64,000 nucleotides of DNA. It comes from Agrypnia vestita. Lineage: Eukaryota > Arthropoda > Insecta > Trichoptera > Phryganeidae. Below the pieces are notes generated by a model. That model did not search any database. It saw only the letters and a program-made list of their open reading frames with translations, and had not been told where the DNA came from. Position numbers and translations under genes: made by a program. Each line of letters opens with the position of its first letter. The first letter of the stretch is position 1. Below, piece after piece: positions 32,958 through 43,755 of this stretch. The stretch spans positions 186,001 through 250,000 of the forward strand of contig JADDOH010002129.1 of NCBI GenBank assembly GCA_016648135.1, in the 5' to 3' direction.

Positions 32958-33420
32958 TGTCGCGGGGTTGTGGCAGTAGGAGGCAACTGAAACACTTAAA
33001 ATTATTTATTACGCGAAGTCAACGAACATATTTAATTGAAGACACTCTACTTCTTTAATACACACTTAAAATTTCTAGAATATTTCACAAACTAACTCAC
33101 GAATTTCGTTCTAGAATCTTCGCTGCACTTTCTTTCTATCGATAGGTATATCTACTTTATTTCGTACGTAAGTACCAGTGACGAAGATCTGTCGCTTGGT
33201 CACACACGCGTTGGCCATATTGTTTTATCTGTGGAATTCAATGTCGCACTTGTCAAAATAACTCGCTCGCCTTGCGCGCGCTCGCCCTTTTATACAAAAC
33301 ATGTTGATTTCGCGATGCCTCGATAACGTTTTACATATTTCTAGTAGTCCTTCCATATTTCCAATAGCCTCTACAAACTTTCAGTGACTACGAGAATATA
33401 CCAAGTGATTCCAGATTCGT
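32958..33420 (-). other. LTR-like block with perfect heat-shock element
   Basis: On the plus strand it starts TGTCGCGGGGTTGTGGCAG, close to the start of the block at 55866 (TGTCACGGTATCGTGGCTG). Read on the minus strand it has 'GTATAAAAGGGCG' near 33290, then GAAGATTCTAGAA (33109-33121), a perfect GAAnnTTCnnGAA heat-shock element, 'AATATTCTAGAA' near 33075, and 'GTAATAAATAAT' near 33010. These signals fit U3-R-U5 of an LTR; the outer 5' end and any duplication were not found. Confidence 0.5.
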
Positions 33421-33990
33421 GTGGACCGCTCAGAAACATCGATAGCGTGTGATTCCTTCCGATTCTATCGCGCTAAATTCATAAATCATATAGAATTTAA
33501 GTTTTACGGAAACACATTAATCGGATAAACATTTCATTTTGATTTATATGTAAGTACTCCAAAAACGTATGGCTTATTTGAATGTTTTGACTGCAACGTC
33601 TAACGGATCACAGATAATTATCTGAAGCTGTACATTGATTAAGGAGTGTTACAAGAATTGAACGATACATATAAATTACTGACAGAAAGCTGAACTGTGG
33701 CGCGAAGATCCAACGGTAGCGATGGAGCTCGAAGATAGCGGATAGCAGGAGTTGGCGTCGGAACGCCATTATCGACGCCTCGTTATCGGCGCCCAGACGG
33801 ACGGACAAATTGACGGTGGGAGTGAAATATGTATTGTGGTTCAAAGATTTATACGCCGTGGTTACTGTCTGATAAATGCCGCCTCTCAGAGGGGATCCTA
33901 GTAAGCAGATTAATCAGCTATTTCGCACTCAGCGTGAGATAATATTAAATCGTACGATACATTTTTAAAATTGATTCAGCTTAATCTTAA

Positions 33991-34866
33991 GGGGGGGGGG
34001 GGGGGTGAGGTTATTAACTTTTTTTTTGCATTTTATTTTTAATTTTTTAAATGAATGAATAACATCACAAGAATATTGTGTCAAAATTTCAAGTCAATCG
34101 GAGCAAAATTGACGAAATTATGAACATTTGAGCGATACTCAGACTGATTTTCTATACCTGCTCGGGCAGCTAAGAGACGCGCTCACCTGAGGAGCACCGA
34201 ACGTGCTATTGTATTGGAAGAGTTTTGCGTAGACAAGGACAAAAAGATGCTGATGATGAAAGCTCTTTGCTGTGTGAACATGGCATCGACGATTATGTGT
34301 AAGTATAAAATAAGTGTTGAGTTTTATTTTGAATTTTACAGTGTGCAAAACTTTAAAGCGTTTTCCCCACATCTCACGTTTTCAAAGTCGGTGTCCATCA
34401 TAACTTCAAAACAACTGCACCGATCCTTTTGAAATTTTGAACACTATTTCTGTACATAATTTACGAGGTAACGCTGGAGAGTTTTTTATAATTAGTCGAT
34501 ATTTTTCGCAAAAAATCGCGTTTTTCCCTTCAAAGTGTTCCAAAAAATTGAAAAATTGAAATTTTAAAAAACCCTCCCAGCGTTACCTGGGAAAACCTAT
34601 TATCTAACGAATGAACTTTGATTTTTTGATTTCAGATGATCTAGCCCCAAGTTATGATGAACACCGCAATTCTCCTTTTTTCCGAGACACGTCCGAATAA
34701 TTGCTGCCATTGCCGTATTTTTTTTTTGTATGAAAATTTTACACAATATTCTTCAAATGTCATACTTTAATGTACCATTAGTTTTAATAAAGAGGCTTTA
34801 ACTGTGTCGTCACAAAAAATTCACAAAAACATGCATTTTTTTGTACGAATTAACCTCACCCCCCCC
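33991..34866. mobile_element. TTAA-flanked non-autonomous element, 876 bp
   Basis: Terminal inverted repeats: a G-run then TGAGGTTA at the left (33991-34012) and TAACCTCA then a C-run at the right. TTAA is present outside both ends (33987-33990 and 34867-34870), the target site of piggyBac-type transposases. The interior is non-coding, with an internal inverted pair 'AACGCTGG' near 34470 and 'CCAGCGTTACC' near 34577. Family by TSD only; the G-rich ends are unlike classical piggyBac. Confidence 0.8.
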
Positions 34867-34869
34867 TTA

Positions 34870-36850
34870 AGCTGTGGGTGTCCATAATAACCACTGTAAA
34901 AGATTTGTAGAGGACATCTTTATCATTTTGTTTCATAATATTGCGCGTACATATTTACTAACAATTTGTATTATTTTAGGTACTGCATATACATATATAT
35001 ATATTTGATGCTTCATCGAAGGCTGGTGTCCACGGATGAGACTTTTATGAGAATTTAGTCTAGAGACAATCGAGTCTCTTACCATTGGTTGCGGTATCTA
35101 AACAATCACATATTGATCGTTATTACATAACATTGTACACTATGTCATTTTGACGTGATGAATAATTATAGTATAAAATGAATATGATATTGAACTGAAT
35201 AGTGGCAGAGTATGGACCACATTGGGGTTTAGTCTATCTCATCCTTCTTCTTAATTTCCTAAAATGCCAATATCCAAATTCCAAAATCCATCCTATTACC
35301 GCAACGCCTTGATAATGAATGCATTACAGTTCTACCTGCAAAAGTAATTGATGAGAATGTTACCACGAAAAAAGGTCATTCATTTTATTCTCTGTCAATT
35401 CGTTACTTGTTAAATACTGTTCCGCTCTTTTTAGAATTATAATCGCACGCAACCCTAAACACAATTTAGATCTTAAAGATTTTGATCCGCTTTAATTGCG
35501 TGGAAAAATATCTTGACGTATTGCCACCCGCAAGTGAAATATCCGACCAAGAAACTGAAAGAAAATGTGAAACAAGATCTGGGCCATCGACCATTGCTTC
35601 CTGATCCTGATATCGAAGATAAGATTTTGATATGTCCTGTTATGCTCTTGTGTACGGTTCATTTTTTCTTCTTGTTATGATCACGCCATTCTAATTTTTA
35701 ACCGCCTTTACCTGAGTTTTGCTAAGAATCTCTCACGAATTACGAATTACGTAATCTTATTGTATTTAACTGCTTTTCACAGATCACACTATCTCATAGT
35801 CTTGTTTAATATTGGTTCGCTGAGAATCGAGAAGTGTGTCAGTTTTTGTGTTCGTTAAAAAAACGGGTGAATTACCTACCCGCTGTACCAATCGGTACAG
35901 TGAAGAGGCACCCGCCGCACAACAGTGGCCCTTTTGTGAGCAATAATTCTAAAATATCTTTGGAGGTGAAGCTGAGCGTTGGTAGTCACCAATTTGTGGT
36001 AGTTTTATGGTCACTACCCGTTATGTAACGGGATTTCTCCAAAGTCGTGGAATGTTTGATTAATTTTTTACTCGATAAAACAATAACAAGTTATACATAA
36101 TTACGATAATAAAGACAATGATAAAGAATCGACGGAACAGGGCCTCCGGCCTACGCCGGAGGTCGTTGAGAGACTGACATGCCCGTACAGGGCGTTGCCT
36201 ATTTTTATATGTTTCGAGAACAAATAACTCTCTTGAAGTCTAGCTGTGTGCGTGTGCTGACAATGCTCTGGGCATCGACCTGTATCGACGGCTCATGTGC
36301 ACTGCTGTACCTCCGTTTTGTTTACGCAGCAGACTCGCCACGTTTGTATATGTATGACCTAAATTTGTGCTTATGTATTTATGGCATGAGACGCCATATA
36401 TCTGTACATAAGACAACAGTTAAATCTCGGTTACCATTTACCATTAAAACGAATACCAATCGCATAACGGTTTAACGCTTCACTATTATGCGAGCTTAAC
36501 CTGTTATACATGTGGCATGCTAGGTCTCCGGGGAGATTTATCTGCGACAGAAATGGGCACCTGGCCGGCTAACTATTTGATTTATCTACCGGACAGTGGT
36601 TGTCAACAGGGGATAAATCCTGATTATTGAGCTGACGGCGCCACCTGGGGATTGATGGCATTGCTATTGCGTCTTCAATTTCAACCCTGCTACTTGCCAG
36701 TTTGGTAGGTACCGAGGGACTATAATTGAATACCCGAACCGAACAGTGTATAATATTAAATGGAGAATCTGGAAAAACTATCCAGATATCGTGGCCATAC
36801 TTACAATCATAAATGAGACTTACAGATAATGTCGATATATTGGCGGAAAG
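34870..36850. other. No recognised gene; hairpin at 36143-36162
   Basis: Contains non-repetitive GC-moderate blocks (35860-36030, 36480-36740) that might be host non-coding DNA. At 36143-36162 lies a perfect 8-bp hairpin CCTCCGGC-ctac-GCCGGAGG. No coding signal. Confidence 0.4.
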
Positions 36851-36857
36851 GTACCAG

Positions 36858-36995
36858 GCTGATGTGGTGTAATTGGTAAAATACCAGCCCGGAAAGCTAG
36901 GTGACCTGGATTCGAATCCCGATAGTAGCCAAAATATTTTTTCGTAGATTTGTTTCTCTGAAAATCTTTCTAATTGATTGATACATTTGGTTTTT
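36858..36995 (+). repeat. tRNA-derived SINE, copy 3 (best tRNA-like head)
   Basis: Head 36858-36930: A-box region 'GTGGTGTAATTGGTAAAAT', an anticodon-like arm CCAGC-loop-GCTAG with GGA at the anticodon place, B-box 'GGATTCGAATCCC', then 'AATATTTTTTCGTAGAT' and 'TTTCTAATTGATTGATACAT'. The acceptor ends pair only partly (GGCT/AGCC), and T33 is replaced, so it is a SINE rather than a tRNA gene. MITE family P begins where its tail should continue. Confidence 0.8.
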
Positions 36996-36996
36996 A

Positions 36997-37300
36997 CTCC
37001 CTTTCTTTTAACTCGTAGTATCTGCGGTTAGTTGTCTGCCGGAAAAACTTTGGATCGATTTTTAACCCTTTTCCCGTGATCCAATCGAGCTGAAATTTTA
37101 TAGGTAGACTCATGGCGACGATAAAAATGATTTACCAAATTTTTGTGTACAAAAAATTTTTTTTTTAGAATATTTAGAAATTTTAATGATTTTTAAAAAT
37201 TGGAAACAATACAAATGAATAATTCAGTATAGTAGGCACGAAGCCTGATTCAATGAGAAAGGAAATACAATAAAAACTTCATTTTTATGGGTTAATTTTT
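36997..37300 (+). mobile_element. MITE family P ('TACTCCCTTTC'), copy 1
   Basis: Starts 'TTTTTACTCCCTTTCTTTTA', contains 'CTTTGGATCGATTTTTAACC' and 'CCCGTGATCCAATCGAGCTG', and ends near 'AAAACTTCATTTTTATGGGT'. Copies at 40255-40802 (minus) and 51770-52190 (plus) share these words in order. Confidence 0.75.
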
Positions 37301-37578
37301 AATCATTTGCCTACGTTGGGCCGGAAATGTACAAAGAATGTTTCTTCCACGGTACCATGACATTGGATCAGCAACTTTAAGTGAAGCAAGATTGAGTAAT
37401 AGTAATTGAGAGCGATGCAAAAAAACTAGGTTTAAACAACCGTAGAACTTGCTGCAGTGACAAATGGTGTAAGTGACGTAAACTACTACTAGCTGTAAAA
37501 AGAGATTTTAATATTATACAAATTTAATTTATGGAAGTTTGTATCCGTCCGTCCTGATGCAGATACAGTACTTTATAT

Positions 37579-37680
37579 ATGAATAAAATACTTTTATAAG
37601 AAGTTGTCTTTCTGTAGTAAGTCTGAAGTAAAAAGAAGTCAGAAGAAGAAGAAAAGTGGTCTTATAAAAGTATTTAATTT
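37579..37680. repeat. Imperfect inverted repeat
   Basis: 'AAAATACTTTTATAAGAA' is mirrored by 'CTTATAAAAGTATTT' about 60 bp later, around a GAA-rich centre. Possibly a small MITE. Confidence 0.5.
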
Positions 37681-38144
37681 GTATATAAATTATCATGACA
37701 TTCCACAAAGTTAATGAAAATCAATAAATAATATAAGATACAGAAAAGTATCAAAATCGGTAGGCATTTAAAAATCAGTGTGGTTATACAAAGTTTGCTA
37801 GTTTTCACAAATTAATATTATTTATTATTAAGTATTATTCAGGAGCGTGCACTAGGATTAACAAGCATGACTTTTTCCCGAGCATATATTTTTAAAAGAA
37901 ACCGAAATAACAGGTGCATCTCGTAATATTCCTATCACAATAATTAAAATACTATACATATTTTAATATTTCATAATATTCTGCCAGTTGAATATTTAAC
38001 TTCAATTTTTTTTTCCAAATACATGTTTAAATGAAAGTCATGCTACTTAAAGAGTTAAGGTTGTTAATACGGTCGTTAGACATATTTGACTGTAAATAGT
38101 TACGGATATTTTATACGAACTGTATGTTTTTCCGAGAAACGATT

Positions 38145-38184
38145 CTCGACGTTTCGTTAAATGCTTATTCAACGTCATCAGGAG
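38145..38184 (-). ncRNA. Hammerhead ribozyme, loop-less stem III, intact core
   Basis: Minus strand: stem I CTC/GAG, core CTGATGA, stem II GTTGAA/TTTAAC (one G-U pair), GAAA, stem III AC/GT, then C, giving the classical GUC cleavage triplet. An extra C sits between core and stem II. Confidence 0.7.
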
Positions 38185-38215
38185 TCCGATCTCCACCTCC
38201 GCGGTTAGAGGTCGT

Positions 38216-38257
38216 CCTCCTGATGACGTTGAATAAGCGTTCAACGAAACGTCGAGA
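38216..38257 (+). ncRNA. Hammerhead ribozyme, loop-less stem III, intact core
   Basis: CTC/GAG stem I; CTGATGA at 38220-38226; stem II GTTGAA/TTCAAC; GAAA at 38246-38249; AC/GT; cleavage expected after C38253. The left-arm partner differs in stem II yet keeps pairing. Confidence 0.75.
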
Positions 38258-38359
38258 ATCGTTTCTCGGAAAAACATACGGTTCGTATAAAATATCCGCA
38301 ACTATTTATAGTTAGTCATGCTTCTTGTTTTCACTGCAAGCGCATTAATAATAACTATT

Positions 38360-39020
38360 TTAGCAGTCTTGATAAATCAGAGACTAGAATAAAAGTGACG
38401 GACTTTCTCTTTTTACACAGACTAATAAATGGTATTATCGACTGTTCTCAACTACCAGAACGTATATGCTTGCGTGTTCCATTTCGCATAACTAGAAGTC
38501 ATGCGGTTTTGCCGTGGAAACTGCAGCTACTAACTATATCTTTAATTCCCCACTGCAAAGGTTTCCTAGACTAGCAAACAGATAAGAGCAAGTGGACGTC
38601 TTTGCCAATAACTGTTTATTATTCAAACATATATTAAAAAGTGTATTGAAAGATGACTAGTCTTGGACTTAACTAATTGATTTGTATTTGTATGTATATT
38701 TTTTTATTATAATATGACTTTCAAAGCTTGTGCTACATCTTTTCACTCTACATTATTACTTTTTTTGTTTTTAAATTTCTATTATATTATGTTTTTCTTA
38801 TGCTTCTTACTTTTATATACTTACTTTTTACTTTATATTATATTTATCCTTATTTATTTGTATCTGTATTTTAAGTATTTTCTTTCCTCTTTATGTCATT
38901 ATTATGTTTACGTGTTAATATTATTTTTTCATTAAACTATATATTCTGTTAATGTACACTTTGCCTATTTGTTGTAAAAGCCTTGTAGGGCGTTAATAAA
39001 TAAATAAATAAATAAAATAA
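38360..39020 (+). pseudogene. Jockey-like LINE C-terminus and 3' UTR
   Basis: The plus strand reads 'TDFLFLHRLINGIIDCSQLP' and 'ERICLRVPFRITRSHAVLPW', the post-RT tail typical of jockey-like elements. A T-rich UTR follows and ends 'AAAAGCCTTGTAGGGCGTTA' plus (AATA)n. The 3' terminus of the insert at 45695-46062 ends almost identically. Confidence 0.75.
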
Positions 39021-39023
39021 ATA

Positions 39024-39597
39024 TCATCATCATCATCATTTTTGGCACTACAAACCTTGGTGGGTCTTGGCCTCCTCAATAATTTTCCTCCACTCATCTC
39101 GGTATAGTGCCAGCTCTCTCCAGTTTCGAAGCTCTAAGGCAGATATGTCTTTAAGGACGTTGTCACTCCATCCTAATTTTGGCCTTCCTAAGCTACTTCG
39201 TCTTATTTACCTTGAGTTCAGCAGGGACTTTGGTGCTTGATGCTCGGACATTCTCTCCACATGACCCAGCCACCGAAGTCTTCCCAGTTTTATAAATTTT
39301 GTGACGCTTGGCTCCTTAAATAGAGTACAGAGCTCATTGCTGTAACGTCTGCGCCAAAGTCCATTTTCTAGAACCGGTCCGAAGATACGCCTCAAAATTT
39401 TCCTTTCAAAAACGTCCAGTGTTCGCTCATTCCTTTTAGTTAGTACCCGCGTCTCAGCTGCGTACGTCAGCACTGGCCTAATGAGCGCTTTGTACACTAA
39501 TATCTTGATGTTTTTGGACAGCTGAATTTTATCTGCTTTTGTAGGCGGAAAAAACAGTGATTTTCGCTCACTATGCGCTTCTGGATCTCCTCTATAG
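39024..39597 (-). mobile_element. 5'-truncated LINE ('MSEHQAPKSLL' family), minus strand
   Basis: Minus-strand frame 39497-39207 reads 'MYKALIRPVLTYAAETRVLT', 'ERKILRRIFGPVLENGLWRR' and 'HVERMSEHQAPKSLLNSR'. The 3' tail (ATC)n lies at 39024-39040, inserted next to the (AATA)n end of the preceding LINE. Both sides carry 'AAAATAAATA', possibly the target duplication. Clearest open frame of the three copies, but still truncated. Confidence 0.85.
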
Positions 39598-39599
39598 TA

Positions 39600-40030
39600 T
39601 ATTAAAATAAATAATAAATGAATAAATACATTTTGCGATATTTCACACTTTACACGCGTCTCACACTAAAATATCCATTATTCTTTAAAAATAGCCCAGT
39701 CTTCAACGTCACGCATCAATGATATATGTTCTGTTGTGAATTCCCCGATGTGATTTTCTTGAAAGGTGATTTACTTTGAAATTTATGGAGGCTCGCGCGA
39801 CGCCAAAAAAATCCACTCACGCGGGGGGGTTAGGGCGCCGTCCTAGAATTCGGAACGATCAAAGACCCTTTGATTAAGCCCCATTCAATGAATTGAAAGG
39901 CCCGGCGGCGTGATCCGATGCATCTGAAGGGATGAACTCGTCCGGAAAAGGTTCCAGTACGTGATTAGAATGGTCACATTCTGACTCACTTCAGTACACA
40001 GCGCTGCCTAGGTGACATTGCGCACAATAA
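39600..40030. other. No recognised gene
   Basis: 39760-39960 is GC-richer, unique in the window and non-coding ('GGCTCGCGCGACGCC', 'AAAGGCCCGGCGGCGTGATC'); may be host non-coding sequence. Confidence 0.35.
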
Positions 40031-40036
40031 TACAAG

Positions 40037-40250
40037 TGTGGGGTGTTAAGGCAAAGGCAGCAATATCCAGCAAAAAAATTTTAGGCAGTCATCGAGGATT
40101 ATTTATTTGTTTATAATGTACTGAATTTGAGATTTTATTAGAAACATAGCCCATAAATTTATAAAGAATTCAGTACATCTAAAATTAGTAATCCGTTACT
40201 GCATTAAAAATATATATATATTTTTTTTATATATATCAATGCTTTGTTAA
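40037..40250. mobile_element. MITE family M, third copy
   Basis: Begins 'GTGTGGGGTGTTAAGGCAAA' and 'GGCAGCAATATCC', contains 'CATCGAGGATTA', 'AATGTACTGAATT' and the inverted 'AATTCAGTACAT' and 'AATTAGTAATCC'. Confidence 0.7.
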
Positions 40251-40254
40251 AAAA

Positions 40255-40802
40255 GAAACCCATGAAAACCAAGTTTTTATTATACTCCCTTTCTTTGTAA
40301 AATATAAAAACAATTAAAGACGAATTAAAACGTGTAACATAACACTAAACTTACAGTAATTTAATATATTTCTAAAATGTCAGATGTTTTGAGCTAAGAT
40401 AAGACACTTCATGCTTTGAAGACTAAATTCTGAAAACATTTGTCAGTCAATTTAGATTTTCGACATTCGTAGTGAAGTACCTTTTATGTATACCGACGGG
40501 GTAATTTAAATTTAGAAAATATTCCGCGACGTTATCGGGCCACCGTAATCATATTTTTCTAATGATTCCAATTTGAAAAAACCAATAAAAATTTTAAAAA
40601 TCCGAAATTATACTATAATAAATAATTTTTTTAACGAAAATTTGACAGATCTTCTTGATCGTCGCCACGAGTCTACTTGCCAAGTTTCAGCTCGATTGGA
40701 TCACGGGAAAAGGGTCAAAAATCGATCCAAAGTTTTTTTTGACGGCAAGCCGGCAAGCAAGCAAGCAAGCAGACGCCACGAGTTAATGTAAAGGGAGTAA
40801 AA
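40255..40802 (-). mobile_element. MITE family P, copy 2
   Basis: Left end 'ACCCATGAAAACCAAGTTTT' with 'TACTCCCTTTCTT'; right end 'GGGAGTAAAA'. Internal 'CAGCTCGATTGGATCACGGG' is the complement of the word in copy 1. Also holds a GCAA microsatellite near 40750-40775. Confidence 0.75.
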
Positions 40803-40930
40803 AATGACGTATTGGTAGTACATTAGCAGACATATTTTATTTTTTCAATTGATTCAGCAACATTGCAGAATGACATTTTAAAATATTGATTGTATTATTT
40901 GTATGTACCTACTTATATTTTTTATTAATT

Positions 40931-40972
40931 ACACCTACATGTTTCGAAAAAACCTTTCCATCGTCAGGGTGT
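40931..40972 (-). ncRNA. Hammerhead ribozyme, loop-less stem III, intact core
   Basis: Minus strand: ACACC/GGTGT stem I, CTGACGA, stem II GGAAA/TTTTC, GAAA, ACA/TGT stem III, A at the cleavage position. One unpaired T follows the core. Confidence 0.75.
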
Positions 40973-41027
40973 TTTATATGTGTCAAAATATCAACAATTT
41001 TTTTTTCGATATACTGACATATATAAA

Positions 41028-41067
41028 ACACCTTGACGATGGAAAAGTTTTTCCGAAACACGAAAGT
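41028..41067 (+). ncRNA. Hammerhead relic
   Basis: Right-arm counterpart. The core is TTGACGA (C3 changed) and the 3' side of stem I is lost (GAAAGT instead of GGTGT). Stem II and GAAA persist. Probably inactive. Confidence 0.5.
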
Positions 41068-41119
41068 ATAATTAATAAAAAATATAAGTAGATACATACA
41101 AATAATACAACCAATATTT

Positions 41120-42055
41120 AGACATATTTTATGCTTATTTCATTGGTAGTATAGTTCATCGTAATACATTGGAAGCCACATTTTATCCTTACTTCATTAT
41201 TGAAAGGATTACACGTGTTTCGATGTGCTCGGCAAATTTAACTTTTGGAAAATGGAAAAAAGATTCAAATATTTCGGAACTAAAACATGCCTATGATGCC
41301 TCAGCCACGCATGCACCAAACATGGCTTCCTGACAGAACTGCTGAAGAAGCTGTAGGAATGATTTATGCTCCTGCAACACGATTTCGACGTCGTGCGTAC
41401 TTGACCCAATACTGTGTTGCATTAGTGTCAAACCGACAAAATAATTTAGGTAAGTAAGTTAAGCAACGTTATGTTTTTATCACAATTCTAATTGTTAGCT
41501 AAATTGCAAATAAATTATAACTCTATATTGTAGAAGTTGTGCCAATCATCGGAAGGGGGTGGGTAAGAAAAACCTAAAAAAAGAAGAATCGAAAAATATA
41601 GAGTAGTGTATGTGAAAAAAACAGCCAGCAGTGGAGAGATGGCTGAAGAAGAAGAAGCTCTAGAATTTTAAGATTATACAATGAAATATAAAATTATGAT
41701 AATGTTATCATCATAATTTTACTTCTACTATATACATCACATAAACACATCAATATATTATACATATATTGTATGATAGTTTTGATAAATACAAATAGAA
41801 TAACGAGACAATGTGAAATTTATAGTCAATTAACTCTTAGTTTGTTAATGATAAATTTTGTAGTTGTGTAACTTATTTTTCTGTTCTATGCTTTATTATC
41901 CTTGATACCCTTATCTTTGTTGGGTTTTCACTTAATTGGTGTAAAACATCGTCGGAACTCAGTATATTGTCTTCTTCAAAACGAGCAAAATAATTTTGTG
42001 GTGATATTACTAATATAATTAATAAAAATGAACTTTGTTTTTACCACTTTTGTAT
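41120..42055. other. No recognised gene
   Basis: Contains a short GAA-repeat end near 41640-41655 that could be the tail of another RTE-like relic; otherwise AT-rich and featureless. Confidence 0.35.
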
Positions 42056-42061
42056 TGAAAA

Positions 42062-42104
42062 ATATCAACATATTTCAGAATCCATAGCCCCTTCTTCAGG
42101 ATAT
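42062..42104 (-). ncRNA. Hammerhead ribozyme motif, solitary
   Basis: Minus strand: stem I ATATC/GATAT, core CTGAAGA, stem II AGGG/TTCT with two G-U pairs, GAAA, stem III ATA/TGT (one wobble), U at the cleavage position. No mirrored copy was found. Third sequence family. Confidence 0.6.
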
Positions 42105-42109
42105 AATTG

Positions 42110-43745
42110 TATACTAACAAAATAAACAATCAAAATATAACAATTATATATGGGAAATTAATAATAATTAATTACCTACTAACACGAAAACATTTTTTTT
42201 TAAATATTTAATATATCATGGTTTTCATTGTTTGTGGTCTCTAAAAAATAAAAAAATATATAATTCAATTTAACTGGTGCTGGGGAAACGCACCAAACTG
42301 ATTAACGCTACAATAATAGTCTAAAATTTAAGGTTAGTCGTACAAACGATTTATTATATAGACGGGGGTACGAAAGCCGAGAGTGTTCTGAAAAAATAAT
42401 AATAAAATCTCATAAAAATCTCATCGTGGACAGGGGAAAAACGCTTGTAAACGATGACACGTAACGTGCAGGGAATTATATTAAAGTTGACTACAAAGTC
42501 TTGTTCATTTTCAAACTTTATCCTTAATAAAAACCCAACAATGTCAGAGTCTTCGCGAGGCAGACCGCCACAAAGTTGCGTCACATTTGACGTGCGAGGG
42601 AATAATAAACTTTACAAACGAACTCGTAACTGGCTATGGGAGTTAGGCTGTAAGTCGGTATAGGCTATCTGTGATGTTGTTATGAGGCTCGATGTGATAC
42701 GTTTCTGATATTTATAAACTATATTTATTTCTTTTTTTAAATTTATCAATTTTGTCGAGCACCTACATAATCCCCAATAATAATAATTTATAATGTCCAT
42801 CAGTAATTCCCATTAAATAGTCGATCTTATTCCGTTTTTAAAATAAGTATGATTTCAAAATTGTTATCAAATAAAATGAAAATGTTGACTTTATGCCTTT
42901 TAAATAAAATACTATGAATTAGATAATTATAAAAAATATATATTTTTTTTTAATTTTTCAGTTTAATGAAAATTAAAACTACATTATAAGTGTATGCATA
43001 TTGCTTATGTCAGTGGTATTTAATATCAATTTATTAATAAGCTGGGCTGAGTTACATGGCTTTTCACCTCTTGAAGAACATCTATACTGCTCAGTACGTT
43101 AATATATGAATTCTATTCACCCGTTCAATGGATTTATTGTCAAGGATTAATTTACATCTCACATATTTTTTGAAACTCACGCAATATAATGTATTTAATA
43201 ATTTCATAAATGACTTATAGCACTTTTAAAATATCCTAGCGAGGTGATATTCTCCTAAAACCACCGCTCGACGACAATCCTATTTTCCAAATGAAAGAAA
43301 AACTGTCATTTCCAATGAAGATTAGTCCCTTTATTTCAGAACGATTTATCCAATAAGTATAATTAACGACCGATAAATTGCTTTAATCTATTAAGTTCAA
43401 AATCCCGCCATTTTTTAACAAGTTAATCCATATCGTGCGGGCGGCAGCGATCTAATCAATTATTTAAGCTCCCCTCCCTAGGAAATAAAACGATACGTTA
43501 GAACCCACGTCACTCAAGCTTACTGAAAAGTAAGTTTGCTGTGCCATCAGGCATACGAGATAGCTTGAAGGTGCTTAAAACTACTCATCACGCCATTTAA
43601 GCATCATTTACTTAAACAGATTTTGCAAAGTCTTGATGTATACAATAAACAAATGCTCTTATAGATAATATAAGTTAGCAACAAATGTACACTGCTGGTT
43701 TGTACTGGTCATGGATTCATTTTTTTTATTGTACATGACTATAAA
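42110..43745. other. No recognised gene
   Basis: AT-rich, low repeat content. 43240-43500 is non-repetitive and GC-moderate with 'CCACCGCTCGACGAC' and 'GCGGGCGGCAGCGATC'; may be ancestral non-coding DNA. Confidence 0.35.
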
Positions 43746-43755
43746 GCCTTTAAAG

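Larger units (their letters stand above)
38050..38330. mobile_element. Foldback element with two intact hammerheads (family 2)
   Basis: Arms of about 95-100 bp: left 'GTATGTTTTTCCGAGAAACG', right 'CGTTTCTCGGAAAAACATAC', around a 30-bp centre near 38200. The left outer flank 'TACGGTCGTTAGACATATTT' is shared with 20.3 and 61.2 kb. Each arm carries a hammerhead in outward orientation. Confidence 0.85.
40880..41118. mobile_element. Foldback element with hammerheads (family 1), diverged copy
   Basis: Palindrome related to 11756-12060: 'AATATTGATTGTATTATTTG' at the left and 'CAAATAATACAACCAATATT' at the right. The centre differs and the arms have drifted from each other. Confidence 0.8.

Noticed and set aside
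36858..36930. Functional tRNA gene
   Set aside because: Acceptor stem only partly pairs, T33 is missing, and the same head with the same tail is present at 9.1 and 30.05 kb, so it is a SINE.
41028..41067. Third example of the U3/A8 hammerhead core
   Set aside because: Only C3 is changed (TTGACGA); G8 is still G, so it is plain decay and not the paired change.
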